A stretch of 64,000 nt of DNA, from the NCBI GenBank assembly GCA_009792885.1, contig WMCF01000003.1, positions 19,186,477-19,250,476 on the forward strand. Reading direction: 5' to 3'. Source of the DNA: Eremophila alpestris peregrina. Its lineage: Eukaryota; Chordata; Aves; Passeriformes; Alaudidae. The notes under the pieces are model-generated. The model worked only from the letters and a program-made list of their open reading frames with translations, had not been told where the DNA came from and ran no database searches. The position numbers were made by a program, and so were the translations under genes. Of this stretch, positions 1-13,700 are shown one piece after another; the stretch's first letter is position 1; every line of letters starts with the position of its first letter.

Positions 1-1535
1 CTACCTTCATGAAATATATCACCCTGATGTCTTATTTTCAGCCACTGTATTCAGAAGAGTAATAATTTCAATGGAACATTCCCATGACTGATATTCCACT
101 ACACTATGGACTGGTCATTGCTTTACTGAAGTGTGCATATGGACATACACAAGAAAAAAAATAACTTCCAGTGACTGAAATTCAGACTGTGTTATCCACA
201 TGCACATTATACAGTCCATTCTTCTTCAGTCCTGGATTTTGTAGACAACAAACTGAAGTGCCAGATGAGCTCATTGTCCTTTACACCTTTAACATGAAGT
301 TTAACACACAAGACACAGACATCACATCAGATGCAATGTCTGCTGTAATCCCAATGAATTCACAGCACAGTGTGCATACAAAGAGCTTTTGAAAGATTCA
401 ACTTATCATAAAGTTAAGTGACTACCCCACCACCCCTTTAGTTCTACCTGTCAAGTTCTACTTTACATGGAACAGCACAATTTCATTTAATATTAAATCA
501 GTAACTCAAGCTTTGATTGTTTAGCTTGTTTGTATCAAGTATTCTCCATCATTCATTCTAAACCAGAGACATTCAGTTACCATAGAATAGAGAGTAAAAT
601 TTGAAAGATATGATGTCCTTCTACGTGATCTAAATCCAAACTTACAATCATTCTGATCCCTTTGAGAAGAGCAGCAGAACACATAAGATTCTGAATGCAG
701 TGTTAAAATCAAGGCAGGCAGTGCTCTAGCTATGGCTTGGACAAAAAAGTTTGGCAGTTGCTTCTATTGACATGATTTACTCAACAGATGTCAGTCCTCT
801 AGGGTAATTTCTTAGCAAGTGAGAAAAGAGAAGGCACTAAAGAACAAAGAAACTCAAGAAACCTTGGCCCTATGTGCCAAATCCTTTCAATTAAGACACA
901 TGGGGAGTAAAATACCTTTACTACAAAGAAGCTGCCTGACTGGACAGTGTAACAGCTACAGACAAACAACAAAACCACAGTACAAAAGGTAGAAATTCAC
1001 AAAAGATTTCATGAAAATGACATATCCAACACCACTCCTCATTATTTCAGTGTCTTCTATTAGGGCCCAAGCCAGTTTCACACCCCATATACAGGCAACC
1101 TTAACACTGATCTGTGCTTCACCCTTGTTTTCTGAAAAATTCCAGAAACTCATGTACACCTTATGCTTGTTTGCCTTTTTCCAAAGCATTAGCATATGAC
1201 AATTAATACAAAAAAGATGAAGAAAAAGCAGGCATTCTGACTGTCTGGCATCTAACCTATGGAGCACTACCATAACTACAAGGGTAGCTGAGAGAACAGT
1301 GAATATTCGACAGCTGAGAAACTTTTAGATACTGTCTTCTACAAGAACATGCAGAACTCCTGCCGTGTGCTTCTTAACTACTACAGGGTCAGTTTACATA
1401 CAAAAAATATACAATCAAGCTTAACTCACTTAACAGTGCTGAATGCTTGGAACTTAAGCAAGAGAGCACAGTCAGCATACTCTCTATGCAGCCTTTAAGA
1501 ATTTGCTACCAAATACCAACAAATATCAAATTCAC
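1..1535 (-). other. RTF1: RTF1 intron 4 (partial)
   Basis: AT-rich intronic sequence downstream of the RTF1 exon 4 donor. I looked for the next family exon (FEIKKKLKTAKK-like) and for repeats, and recognise neither. The short open frames here lack splice context. Confidence 0.7.
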
Positions 1536-1740
1536 CTTCTCTTTAGCACTTCTCTCTTCTCTATCCGGTTAAACAATTCCTGCTCTCTCTCCTTTTCTGT
1601 CATTTGTTCCAGCCGAGCTCGGTCTTCTTCATCTCCCATCAGGTCTTCCCCATAGCCATCATGGAATTCCTCATCTTCAGATGAAGAATCTGAATCTGAG
1701 CTAGATGAGGAGCTGTTGCTTTCTGAGTCAGAGACTTCTC
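1536..1740 (-). CDS. RTF1: RTF1 coding exon 4
   Basis: 205 nt encode GEVSDSESNSSSS through FNRIEKREVLKRR, where the last codon is split after 2 nt. Acceptor TTTTGATTCAG|GAGAAG, donor GAGAAG|GTGAAT. No further RTF1 exon is recognisable in 1-1535. Confidence 0.96.
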
Positions 1741-4700
1741 CTGAATCAAAAATATAAAGTAGTGAGATTCAGCTGGGGCAAAGACCAACCACTTCATTAC
1801 AGCATATTAGCAAGGGATAGCATTAATTAATTTTACACTTGTCTTCCATTACACTAAAAACATACATACAATGAAAATTAAGGTCAGGTTGAAATTACCA
1901 TAATATATGTATGCTAAAAAAATTATAAAATGAGTGCTACTACATTTGAACACAAATTGGGTCATCAGAAAAAATTCTTAGTAGAACACAAGTTTAAACA
2001 AATCTAAAAGGTCTTTTAGTAATGTGTTACAGCCCTAAAGTTAGACTTCTATGCCTATGTCCCTGACAAGTTGCTTATACTGCCATGAATCTGTGTGTGC
2101 ACACCTCAAACACCATAATCAACCACCACAAAATTGCACATTAACCACCTCATTAAAGCAACCTGAAGGACCAAAATTCCTGATGTGAAGACTGCAACAC
2201 TATGAATTGCTGCACCAGGAGATAAAATTGAAACCAATACCCTCAGGGCTGGCAAGGCCCTGTTACTGTAACAAGCCCTCCAAGCTACACAGGGGTTTAG
2301 AGAACAGTTGACTCCCCAATAGTGTTGAGTAACACCACCTTTAAACTTGATCCAAGTCCAAGCACTTTGATTAACTCACCTAATTGACTAAATTACATTG
2401 AATTATGAAAGCAGCCCATTAGAATTCCTTCTTCCACTTTCACTCTGGTATTAGTATATCTGGAAACTTCCAGCTTTACAAGTTCACACTGTGAAAACCC
2501 TTGATTTGTAAGCACTGATATATACAGGCTTACACTTAAAACTGTAAGCTCCTTCATATACTTTCTTAACTTTCTTTTTTAGTATCAATGGAAATCACAA
2601 GTAAGCTCCTGCAAACCTTCATGGGCATGACGAAAACAGAAGACAGGATGTTTGCCCAGCATTGAAATGTATAAAGTATTCATGTTAAAAATTCTGATAA
2701 ATTTATACAATTATTTTTCTTCTTCTGTGTCAGTATAAATGTGCAAGGATTCCAGTTCAGAACAAATGCATGCAAGATAAGCTCCTATTTGCATCACAAA
2801 CACTATACACCTTTCCCTTTGTTAGCACAATTAGTTTGGGATGGGAAAATATGGCAAAAAGAATAAAAAATCCTACCCACATGGGTAGATAGAACATGCT
2901 AGGAGGAAGCAAGGAATTTTCCAGGAAAAAGTCAAGCAATTGAAATGTCACTCATTCTTCAGCTGAAACAGCATTTACTTTGCAGTTGTAATGGAGTTCA
3001 CACAGCAATGCTAGACTAAATTACAGGTACTTCAAGCCACAGTAAATTTTAAAAGTTACCCTGACTGTAAGTTACACAATGAAAAGTCTTTGAAGATGGT
3101 CTTCAGGGTGCACAATGTGTAAGTTCACTTGGAGTCACATGAAATAAATGCACGTTATCTTACCCTCCTCAGGTGCCGAGCTCTCAGCAGAGCTGTCTTT
3201 ATCCGAGCTGCCAGAAGAGGCAGCTTTGTTCATCTGTTTCTTCATGGCTCCTTTCTTCTCTGCTTTACCTGCTTTTCCCTTTTTTTTGTTTTTAGAACCT
3301 CCCACAGTCCACTGCAAGGAAAGAACCAAGAAAGGGATCATGAGACATGAGCATCACTCTCTTCTCCCTTCTCCAGAACTCCGGAGTAAAATCAGCTGAG
3401 AAATAGCCCAATACCTGACAGCAAAAAAATCACACAAGTGTAAAGAAGAGGGAAAAAAAAAAAAAAAGAGAAGCCTTTTACAAGATTTTTGGGAATAGAG
3501 TGTTGTGTGGTTGGTTGAAGTTTTATCTTTGAAAAAAATAAACCAGTTATAACAGTTGGCAGGTCACTTTTTAAAAGATAATGAAGACTTCAAAGTTGGC
3601 AATATCTGACAAGGGAGAAGGGAATGAAATTATTTTCCTAGGAAAATAATTTTAAACAATGTGTCCAATGCATTCGTAAAGATTAGCTTCAGTTTACTAT
3701 TAAACAGAAGCAACTGATGTTTTTCCAGAACAGGTTTAATCAGGAGCAGATTTTACATCTCATAATGGACACCAATAATATATGATAGCCTTTTCAAAAT
3801 CTTGGTTTTACCAAAAGTACACAGTGTCTGTATTTTATGCAACAAGGCAACGGTGCACTCATAGATGCAGGTGGTGGCACTAGCCCCTATGTACACAAAG
3901 TGGAATCAAATCAGAATCACAGAAGTCAGGGAAAAAAAAGAAAAAAATCCAGTATCAAGTCCTAATTTTAATTTTCAGTTAATGTCATATCTTCAGTTAA
4001 CTTACACCACAGTTTCCAAGTACAGGACTTACACCACCAGACATACACAGATAGCAATTTTAAATTGCAAAGTCCCAGAAGAACGGGAATAGTATTTACT
4101 TTACAGTGTGATTTCCTAATAAAATTTTTACATTGTTCCAACTACCTGGGTAAAGCCAGAAGAGAATAGAAGCAATAAGGATTGCCCCTGTATTACTTAA
4201 AAGCTTTACAATATTTTGCACTTCACCACCTCTCCTAGAAATTCTCCAGGCATGAGACCCTCAGGAATGTAACAGGCTTGATATAGATATAAATCCTCTA
4301 AATACCTGTATATTTTTCTCATCTTTCATGGACATCACCATCTGGTTGAGCATGCAGTCTTAAAAAAACCATTCATTATGCAAGTGAGCAAATACAATTG
4401 TGCATAACTGAGATCTTGCACTCAAACTACCCTAAGTGGAAAAAAAAAAACACTTTAGATTTGACCTGGGATGCACACAAACTTCAGGCTTTTCACCCAA
4501 TCATCCTATGCTGGGGGATGAATCATGTCCATCACTGCAGACATTAATCACTCCATCAAATCAGATAAATTGTTCTACCTGATAAGACACTATCCTGGTG
4601 TTCAATTATTCTAGATGAAACTCAAGCAAGTAGTCATAAGCTGCTACCTAATCTAACAATACCTGAACTAATACCTTTGGAATTTCCCAGGTTTTGATTA

Positions 4701-7700
4701 CTATCACACCCAACCACATACTTTCCATATTACCTAATACTCCATCATGTTCTTTAGGCACCATCAGATTATTCAAAAGTCTCTGTCAATGCAGAAGTTG
4801 TTTTTGGTTTTTTTCCTGAGGTAAAAGCACAGTGGTGGGCCTTGCAATTCATACCCTATGCAGGTACCCCAGAGTCTGTCATGGTCTGTAGGACAGGTGA
4901 GAAACTGCCCAGAAAGCTTCTGACTTGATACCAGCCTGAGCTTGTACTGAAGTTTTTACTAGCTTCAGCATTAAAGTGTTACTTGTTCAGTGTTACAATA
5001 TTGCTGTCTAATATTATTTCTGGTTACTATGCTCATATAAATCAGTTAAGAACAAGCTTGCACTCTGTCTAAATGTACCCAAATCTCAGCACTAAGGAAT
5101 CATCTCCCAGGTGAACAGAAAAGTGCATTTTTGCTATTTGCTCAAATGCTCATCTATTGCCAGCATACAGAGAAGACACAACAGCAAGAAAAGTGAAACT
5201 CAGCATTTAGCAGTGATGCAGAAGTGCCTCCCTCTCAGAGCTCTGCCACTTCTTTTCAGTGTTCTAATGCTGAATTATACCTCATGTCAGCATGCTGCAC
5301 AGCAAGGAAGCAGCACGCAGAAAGCCACAGTACATGACACAGTTATATCAAGACCTTGAGAGGTCATGCTGAGATGAAAGAAGCTAAGATCAGATAAAAA
5401 GCAGCAGGACTTCAGTGAATAAAATGTGTAATAGCTGTACATATATGCGTTACATATCAGTGTTTTCAGCTTTTAACTCACTAGTAGAACTGTGCAGAAA
5501 ACCTGTGACCAGGAAGATAGGACTGAAAAGAAACCTATGTGACAAACACTTGGAACAAGAAAAAAAAAGAAAAACAAAAAACAACCAAATAAAAAAAAAC
5601 CCCACTCAAACAACAAAAAACCCAAATCCACACAAATAAACAACAACAAAAAAGACCAAAAAAAACTCCAAACCAAAACAAAAACACAAACAAAACCCTC
5701 ACAAATAAAAAACCACACCACTAAAACCAAAACCCACCCAAACAAACCAACACAGTAGAAGATAATTAAAATATCTGCTCTCTAATCTAGGGAAGTGTGA
5801 TTTGGTTTCTATTTCACCCTGGAGATAACACTTCAGCTTACTTTATGCAAGTGATGCCTATGTCCATCACCCAATTTCAGTGCTGTCACAAAGCCAAATT
5901 CTTACCCAACTCAGGTGCTTCTGGACCTATTCAGTTACCCCAATCTCTCAAGAATGCCTGGTCGTTCCCAGAACACATACAGGACAATTTAAGAGTTAGG
6001 GCAAATCTTGGACCACTAATTCATCAAAAGGACACAGTGCAAGACTCGCAGGCTCACAAATTGCTCTGCATTTGAACACTGTTGCGGTTGACTTTTGGAC
6101 ACTCAATGACCTATTTGCACTGCTCAGAGCAAGTGGCCAACATGAATTTCTTCTTGTGACAGAGAAAGACACAACAGATTTGCTGCTCTAGGAGGGAGAG
6201 GGAAAGAAACACTGGAAAGCCAAAGTCTTGAGTCCCAGCACACCAGCAGAAATAAAAACCGCAACATATTCACATGCAACATCAAGTAAAAATGCACACA
6301 GTTATAGTCAGAAACATTTATTTGCTCTGTTTCACTTAACTTCAAACAACGACTTTCCAAAATCTGACCTCTACTGCAGTTTCTCCAGGTCTCTCCTACC
6401 ACCCTGCAGTCAGGCAGCACCAGTCAGTGCTTCTCACATGTTTGCCTTGACTGGAACAATTCCCTCCTCAGAACTGCCCCTCTATTCACCGCTGCCTCCC
6501 CAGCCACCATCTGGAACCCTCCGTGGTTCCAGACACAGCAAGTTCATAAACCCATGCAGAAGTGAAATGCAACATGGCTTTCTGCTTATTGTTTGATACT
6601 ACCAAACAACAGAGCTTTATGGCTCTCTCACAAGAAGCAGCCAGAAGAGCCTTTTGAATTTTCCTCCTGCTGCAAAGGTTCACAGTGCTAAGAGCTTGTA
6701 TGTTTCCTCCCAGTTGGACATGATGATCCTAAAGGTCCTAGTCAACCTAAATGATTCTTTGATTCTAAGAAATCCACATTAAGCCACAGTAACCAGAATG
6801 GATTTGGGGGAAAAAAGCCATCCTGCCACATTAGAAATTAGAATCAACTACACAAAGTGATTTAAGAAAACATTTTATAGCTCAGCAAACCTGGAACATA
6901 TTTCCACTAGGGAGATGACATGAGATCGTGGAGGAAAAAAAGAAGAAAATTAAAAAAAACCCACAAAAGCAACAACAACAAAAGAACACCAAAAAACCAA
7001 AACAAAACAACCCACCACCCATACCTGAAGTGAGTTCAGAGTGCAGAATTGTTTTACTGCTCAGGTAGTTGCTGCTCCCTTCTATTCACCCAGTACCTAA
7101 ATACATTGCACACTGAGATTTTAATTTGCAAATAGGTGTTCTCCCACCTCTTTGTTTATCCCCTATCAAGCCAGAGATGCACAAGGGTGCCAGCCTATCC
7201 TTGCCATAGCCTTCCCTCCTGCCATATCCAAAAGCTTTAAAATGCAAACTACAAGCCACAACATGAAAGCAAAATAGGTCCCTTACCAATGTGCTTCCTT
7301 CCAAGGCCGGACAAACTTCAGCTGTCCTGTTGTCATTGCATCAAAGTGCACCAAGACAGGTAACATCAACTCAGCTTACAAACTTTTATAGAGGAAAAAA
7401 ATAAGGCAGTTCACCAGGCAAGTAATGAAACTACAGTTTCAGCCTGTCTGAACCCAACAGCAGGAAGCACAGATATGAAAATAAGGCAGTATTTACTGTC
7501 TTTAGGCCTTCTCAAAGCTTGGAAAACTCTACAGACAACACTCCAAGAGCTTTAAGGAGGAAAATGCTCTCTACCACTACTTTTAAAACTAAATAGTAAA
7601 TAAAAAGCCCCTGTTATTTATCCTGCCTTTCAGGATCTACATCAGTCATTTGAATACCTCACACACCTTCATGATGATAACAGCCCAGCAATCAGAAAAC

Positions 7701-10700
7701 TAAAAGAACTATTTTCGACACAGAAAGGAAACTCCAGGTGTCATCACCAAAATGGAAAGGAAATAAGCAAATAAAGAAAACACCTTTGGAAGCCACAGAA
7801 GAGGCTTTGCCAGGAACTGGCAGAGAGACAGAATATCACCAGACACCTGATCTGCCCTTTTCATGCAAGTACTCCTCAAAGAAGCTCACAGAAATCAAAT
7901 CCCAAGAACTTATCCCCACGCTAGTTTGCAATTTAAGTTAGTTACAGACTAAATTTTATACCAATTTTGTCCACAGCTTATTCACATTAATCCTTTGGAC
8001 ACACTAGCCTTCATACAATTAGCTTGTGCTATTCAGATTTGCACTTGCACTTTATTTGGAGCAGAGGAAGTAACACCACCTCTCTTCCTTGAGAAAAGCT
8101 TAACTATTGCACCCATTAATAGCTGAAGGAAACTGTCTCCAGGAAAAGCCAAAGTTACAAAGAACGTAGTCTATAAGCTGTGTATAAGAAGATTAAAGCA
8201 CGGCCTGTCTCACATTTGCTAAGCTTGGAAAAAATGTATGGCAAAGGCCTCACAGGACTGGAGAACACACTCATTCTTGAAGGTTTAATTAAGCAGTATT
8301 ATAAAACAAAGCACACAGGAAAAGGCAACATTCAGTACTGTAATTTGTACAAACCCACAAAAAGACACTCCCAAAATAGAAAGAACACGTGCACTATTCT
8401 GCTCATTGGTGCTTTGCTGGAGTGCTCGAACTTGAAGCGCAGTAAGGAGATACAAAGAGGCATAAACCCTCTAGGCTGTTACTTGAAACCAATCTCCTCA
8501 CTAGCTGCATGACTACTGCTCACCTCCTCCTCTGTCCCCCTCTCTCCTCCTCTTGTCCCCACTTGACAAGATCTTCAGCTATACAGTTCCCTAGCAAATT
8601 AGCACATTTGTAAAAAAAGGTATAAACAGATAATCCTCACTAAACTCCAGAACAGCACTGAGCATTCATTACATAAGTTTTCTGGTCCTGGAAGGATATT
8701 CTGTCCTTACTTTGTAGGTATTGAAAGGGAGAACTGAACCCTTCCTGACATTAGAATGAGTGTACTTTTCAAGAGAAACAAACAGGAGCTCCCACAGCAT
8801 TGTGGCTTTCTGTCTAATCAATGCTAATGTCAGTGAAGTTGTTGCAGAAGCCATCCACTCTTCCTACACAACAGAATGAACTGTCTTACTGTAAGCAAAG
8901 CAGCCAGAATAAAAGGAAAAGCAAGAGCCAGAATTAACCTACTGCAACTGAGGACATCATCCACCTAATGCCCTCAGTAAATAACAAGAACACCTGGTGG
9001 ACAGACAAACCTCTAGTATGGTAGCCTCAGCAGTAACCTGGCTAGCAACAAACTGGTTATGTGCAGAAAGCTACCAGTTGGACATGGTGAGCTCTTGAGC
9101 AGACATGGTCACACAACAGATAAAGGAGCCATCTGTGTCCAGATCAATACATCTCTTTGCAAAGGTAGCTCTTCTTATTGCAAAGCCCTGCAGTCATTGC
9201 TATTTATCAGCTCTCTGAACAAAAATCTGTAGTAATTCAGTCAAGAATTTTCCACAGTCCCACCAGAAGATAGTTCAGAGCATCCCTCCTATTTCATTGC
9301 CTGCAACTCACTTTCAGTCCAGTGGCTAGGAAATTTGATTCAGACCACAGAGGTCCTTTAAGTGCTACAGAACTCAACATCTGAGTGAGAAGTGCACTCT
9401 CACTGATACACATAAATATAACATTAAACATGCAGTGACATCCTTTGGGCACTATTGTATAGATGTAGCATGATTTGTACCTGCTCTTATACAGTAATCC
9501 CAAAATGTTTTTCTCTCCCCTATGCCCCACAAACTTTCCTCCCTCTAGAAGAAAGCAGCACCCTCCATTAACGCTCTGAAATAGAGATTTAGGCTTCTTT
9601 CCTGTACATGCAACCTAGTGCCAATCCTGGAACATTTAGTGCTTTCCAGGAATCACAAAGGGCATGCACACTGAAAAACCTCTGTGGAAACACATGGGTA
9701 TGATTAGGCACATTTGCCCAGGGCAACAATTTCCATGCTTTTGCCTCATGGTCTTCAACTTGCAGGAAGTCATATAATACAATTTAAACTTTTAGACGCC
9801 CCCCCCCAATTCCAACCCCCAAGGTTGAACAAATTTCAAACCAACCCCAAGAATACTTATTAAAACCTGAGTTATTCAGCAGGACTGGTGTAGTGATGCC
9901 CAGGGATGCACAGAACGGAATGACTGGCAGAAGCAGAACTGTTATAAGCTCATCCTGCTGTGACAAGCTGCAGTTCAGAATGCATATTTCAGACACAGGA
10001 ATAGAAGCAAGCGTCCTAATTACCTCTTCTCTAAATCTTTTTCCTCTTGCTGCATGGAGGTCACAAAGAACATAGTATCAATTTGAAATGATACACAGAT
10101 TAGAAAGAGTATCAAACCCACAGGGTGCAACAGTGGCACTACTGATCTCCAAGGTCCGAGCAAATTTGTGAAGAGGTATTGTCACATTCTACATATAATG
10201 GAAAGGTAGACCTTATTACACATGTTAAAATTATGACAGCTTTCAGAGATAAACACAGAATGGAAGGCTTTATCATCCACATGCTCTCCATACCCAAGTC
10301 TACTTTTTCCAGACAAGCTGGTCTCCACATACCTTAGAATAAATAAACTGTGAACCAGCAGATCTGAATACACACAGTGACAGACTGAGTAGTTACCCAA
10401 TAAGGAACCTAATGTATCTAGCCTGTTCACAATTTTGTCTGTGTTGATGCTTTAAATGTATATTAGATATACCGGAAGCACTTTTTTTAAGAAAATGATT
10501 GATTTGGAACAGAGTTCCAAGCATATTTATTTGCAAATGCCTCCGAGAAAATTAAACTGCACATTCTTCACACTTACTGGAAAAACTCCGCTACACTAAC
10601 AAATGCTTTATAGTTTGTCACTGGCCTACCCTGTTAGCCTGCAAGTTGCCACATTGGATAATCCTTCCTGTTATTTCAGAAGAAAAAAAATACAAAAACC

Positions 10701-13700
10701 CACACCGAACATCTCCCTGTCAAATTTTTAAGAATAGGTGGAATAAATGACCTCACTATAATTTGCAGAAAGATTGCAAAAGGTATTTTTAAGCTTTCAA
10801 GAAATTGTTTTTCTTCAAATACCTGTATAACATTTGTCACTGCCTGTTTTATTAAGTCTTTTTAAATTTTCTTTTCTAGATGCAGACTTTTAACCATCTA
10901 TGGAACGTAGTACCAAGAACAAGTAATAAAAACAGAACCAGCAGAGAAGCATTGCTATACAAGAAATTGACAAACCTTAGAACAAAGTAATGCTAAACTC
11001 TTTCTTGCCTCCTTCTTCAAAAATATCAATCAAAACACACCCTGCTGCGTGTCCAAATGGCCAGACAGCTAATTCACAGCACAGTTCTTGGAGAATCCAA
11101 GTAGCTAAATAAAACAGTTTTAGTACATGTAAAATAGTACCTCCTCCCTTGACCCTTTTTCTTAGGAAAGAAGCTCCACTCTAAGGCTGAAAACCTCTCT
11201 CCCTGAATTCAGACTCCAGCTTTAGCAGCTTCACTGATACCTCAACTGCAAGCACGACACAGGAAGAACAATAGTTTTAAGCAGGCAGCTCACCAGATCA
11301 TATGAAAGTGGGATTAAACTGGCAGTCATCTTTTCTACAGTGAGACTATTTTGTATGCAATTAGAATTCAAAATATAATCATAAAAAAATAAAGTAAAAA
11401 AAACATTCTCTGGCCCTAACGGGTCTCCGTCATTGGCAGCCAGTCCCACTTTATGAAGTCAGCAGGCTAAATATATTGTATGATAAATACACTTTCACTG
11501 CTGAGGTACAATCAGACAAATAACCCATAGCAATCTCACTGATAATGATAAACTCACCTCATCATCACTGTCTGATGTCTCAGAGTCTGAAGATGCTGTA
11601 GGTTTGCTCACAGGTGGTTCCTTTTCTTCAGAGTCGCTGCGTTTCCGTTTGGCCAATGACAGGAGCTCCTGGTGTAAAAGCACACACATTTATCTCAAAG
11701 TGTCATAATCAGTTTTAACAATCCAGGTCAGTGCACATGCAGGTTCTCTGCAATATCTGAGCACGTCTCAGTAGCACTGATTATTGCCACTTGCTTACGA
11801 ATAGGTCTACTTATGTTTTATAAATATACATGTGCACACACAATTTTGGTATTGGATGCTACAAAAGGATTTTAAAGATAACAAGCTATAAAAAGTAACT
11901 ATTAGTACCATTACTTTCTTGGTATAAACAACATAAGACAAATGACATTCAGAGTCATGTCCAGATTTGTCTTATTTGGATTGGGTAATAATTCAAAACC
12001 ACCCTAACTATACCATGAAGCAAAAGCCAAATACTAGCAGATAGCAGCTTCTTCTCCTAAACAACAGAGATGTTTGCAATTATCCACTTTAAAGGGGAAA
12101 TGCTTTAGGCATCACCTTTACATCATGGTTGGCAATATTTAGTCAGCCTGCTCAATTGCTTTTCACTGTTGGTGCACACCCTAGAATGCACTTAGAGCTT
12201 TGGATAGACATAGAGCAGGTACCAAGCTCAAAGTCTTTGAAACTAAGTAGAGCTGTTCTGCTCAAAAGGAAGCACTTTCACAGGCAACACACATCCACAC
12301 AAAGAACTACATGGCTCTCAAATATTCTCATCATCTGCAGTTCATTGCTTGCTCAGGTGACACAAGCAGTAGTACAAAACAAACGTTTTTGAAGTTGTGT
12401 TACTGTCTTTGCAATCCAAAACACAGACTCTGTTCTCAGTAACATTGCTCTGGGGCTGATGAATCTTAGCTGTGTGAAGAAATACAGCCATACCAACTTC
12501 TGCAGTCTTGGGAAGTTGATGCTGGATTGGTTTCCATTGGTTTCACAACTGGAAGATTATCTCAACAAATTGATTACAATTTAGTACCTCAAATGAGAAC
12601 ATGAACTGCAGAAACTGATGGTCTGCCTACTTACCAACAAAGAAACTTTTCATTAGTAATGGCATTTTACCAACTATTCTCTAAAGAAGCACTGCAACAT
12701 CAATGCAGCACATTTGTACAATTAATAGATCTCCTCTGGGAGCTCCTGAAGAAGCTTCAGTAGCGCTTCTCTTTGGGAAGCTCCTTAAGAGGAGCACGAC
12801 TTTTAAGCCAAGAAATATTCCTTTTTTCTTTCTTTCTACACTTGTTCTCTGTTTGCCAAGATATTATATTTAAAAGACTGCCAGCCCTTTGATTCAACAA
12901 GCCTAGATTGCCACGGGAAGCTGACAGGGGTTAACTCAGTATTTAACATTTAAGTCAGTATTCTCTCATCTCAAAAACATTGCTTCCCTGCTACCTGATC
13001 TTCATCTTTGCACATACATCTCCCTGCTGTTACAGTTGCTGCAAACAGGTCAGTGGAGGGGGAAGCACCTACTACCCAGGTACAGCTGCCAGTGAGGGAT
13101 GGAACAGACACAGAACCATGTGGGTAATCCTACCACCATCACTCCGATTTCCTGACTGATGCTAGAAGCTAGTCCAACTCCTATTTTAAGGTTCTAAAAC
13201 TATCAAACTGATACACTAGAAGCCAGATGCTGGCACCCTAAGGACTCTAGAGGTATGCAAGATCAACCACATCAGCTCCAGTGCATCTGCTTTAACAGAG
13301 CATCTGATCTGATTTTTCTGAAGCCCCAAGCTGTAAATGTATTTTTGAGTGTTTGGGAAGGCTTTTTATTGCAACATAGCAACGGCTTCTGTATTAAAAA
13401 CTCTGAAGGTCCAACAATAAATTACATCAGACGTGTCGGCTTCAACATATTTGATCCGCCAAACTTCTCCCCGGAGCAAGCACTGCCAATATAAGCTGTA
13501 ACACACCTCACCTATAATGTCTTTATTTACCATTGGAATCACACTTCACCAGAAGGTGACTCTTTGAAAGCAGCCCGCTCCGAAGAGGGAGACACCCCTT
13601 TTGCAACCCTGACACGGTTGAACTCACACCAGACATCGCACTTACAACCCCGGGACATGCTCTGTTGACAAATAAATAAATACTACCCCTTCTTACACCT

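Larger units (their letters stand above)
3312..11557 (-). other. RTF1: RTF1 intron 2
   Basis: About 8.2 kb between exons 2 and 3. It holds two A/C-rich low-complexity tracts (about 5555-5757 and 6937-7020), a CR1 tail at about 6700-6772, a short polyA at about 3450 and a pyrimidine-rich run near 8520-8562. No other gene is seen. Confidence 0.75.

Noticed and set aside
5473..5745. 90-residue minus-strand frame rich in F, L, V and W that resembles a membrane protein
   Set aside because: It is the complement of the A/C-rich tract; the hydrophobic look comes from T/G-only codons. It has no splice or homology support.
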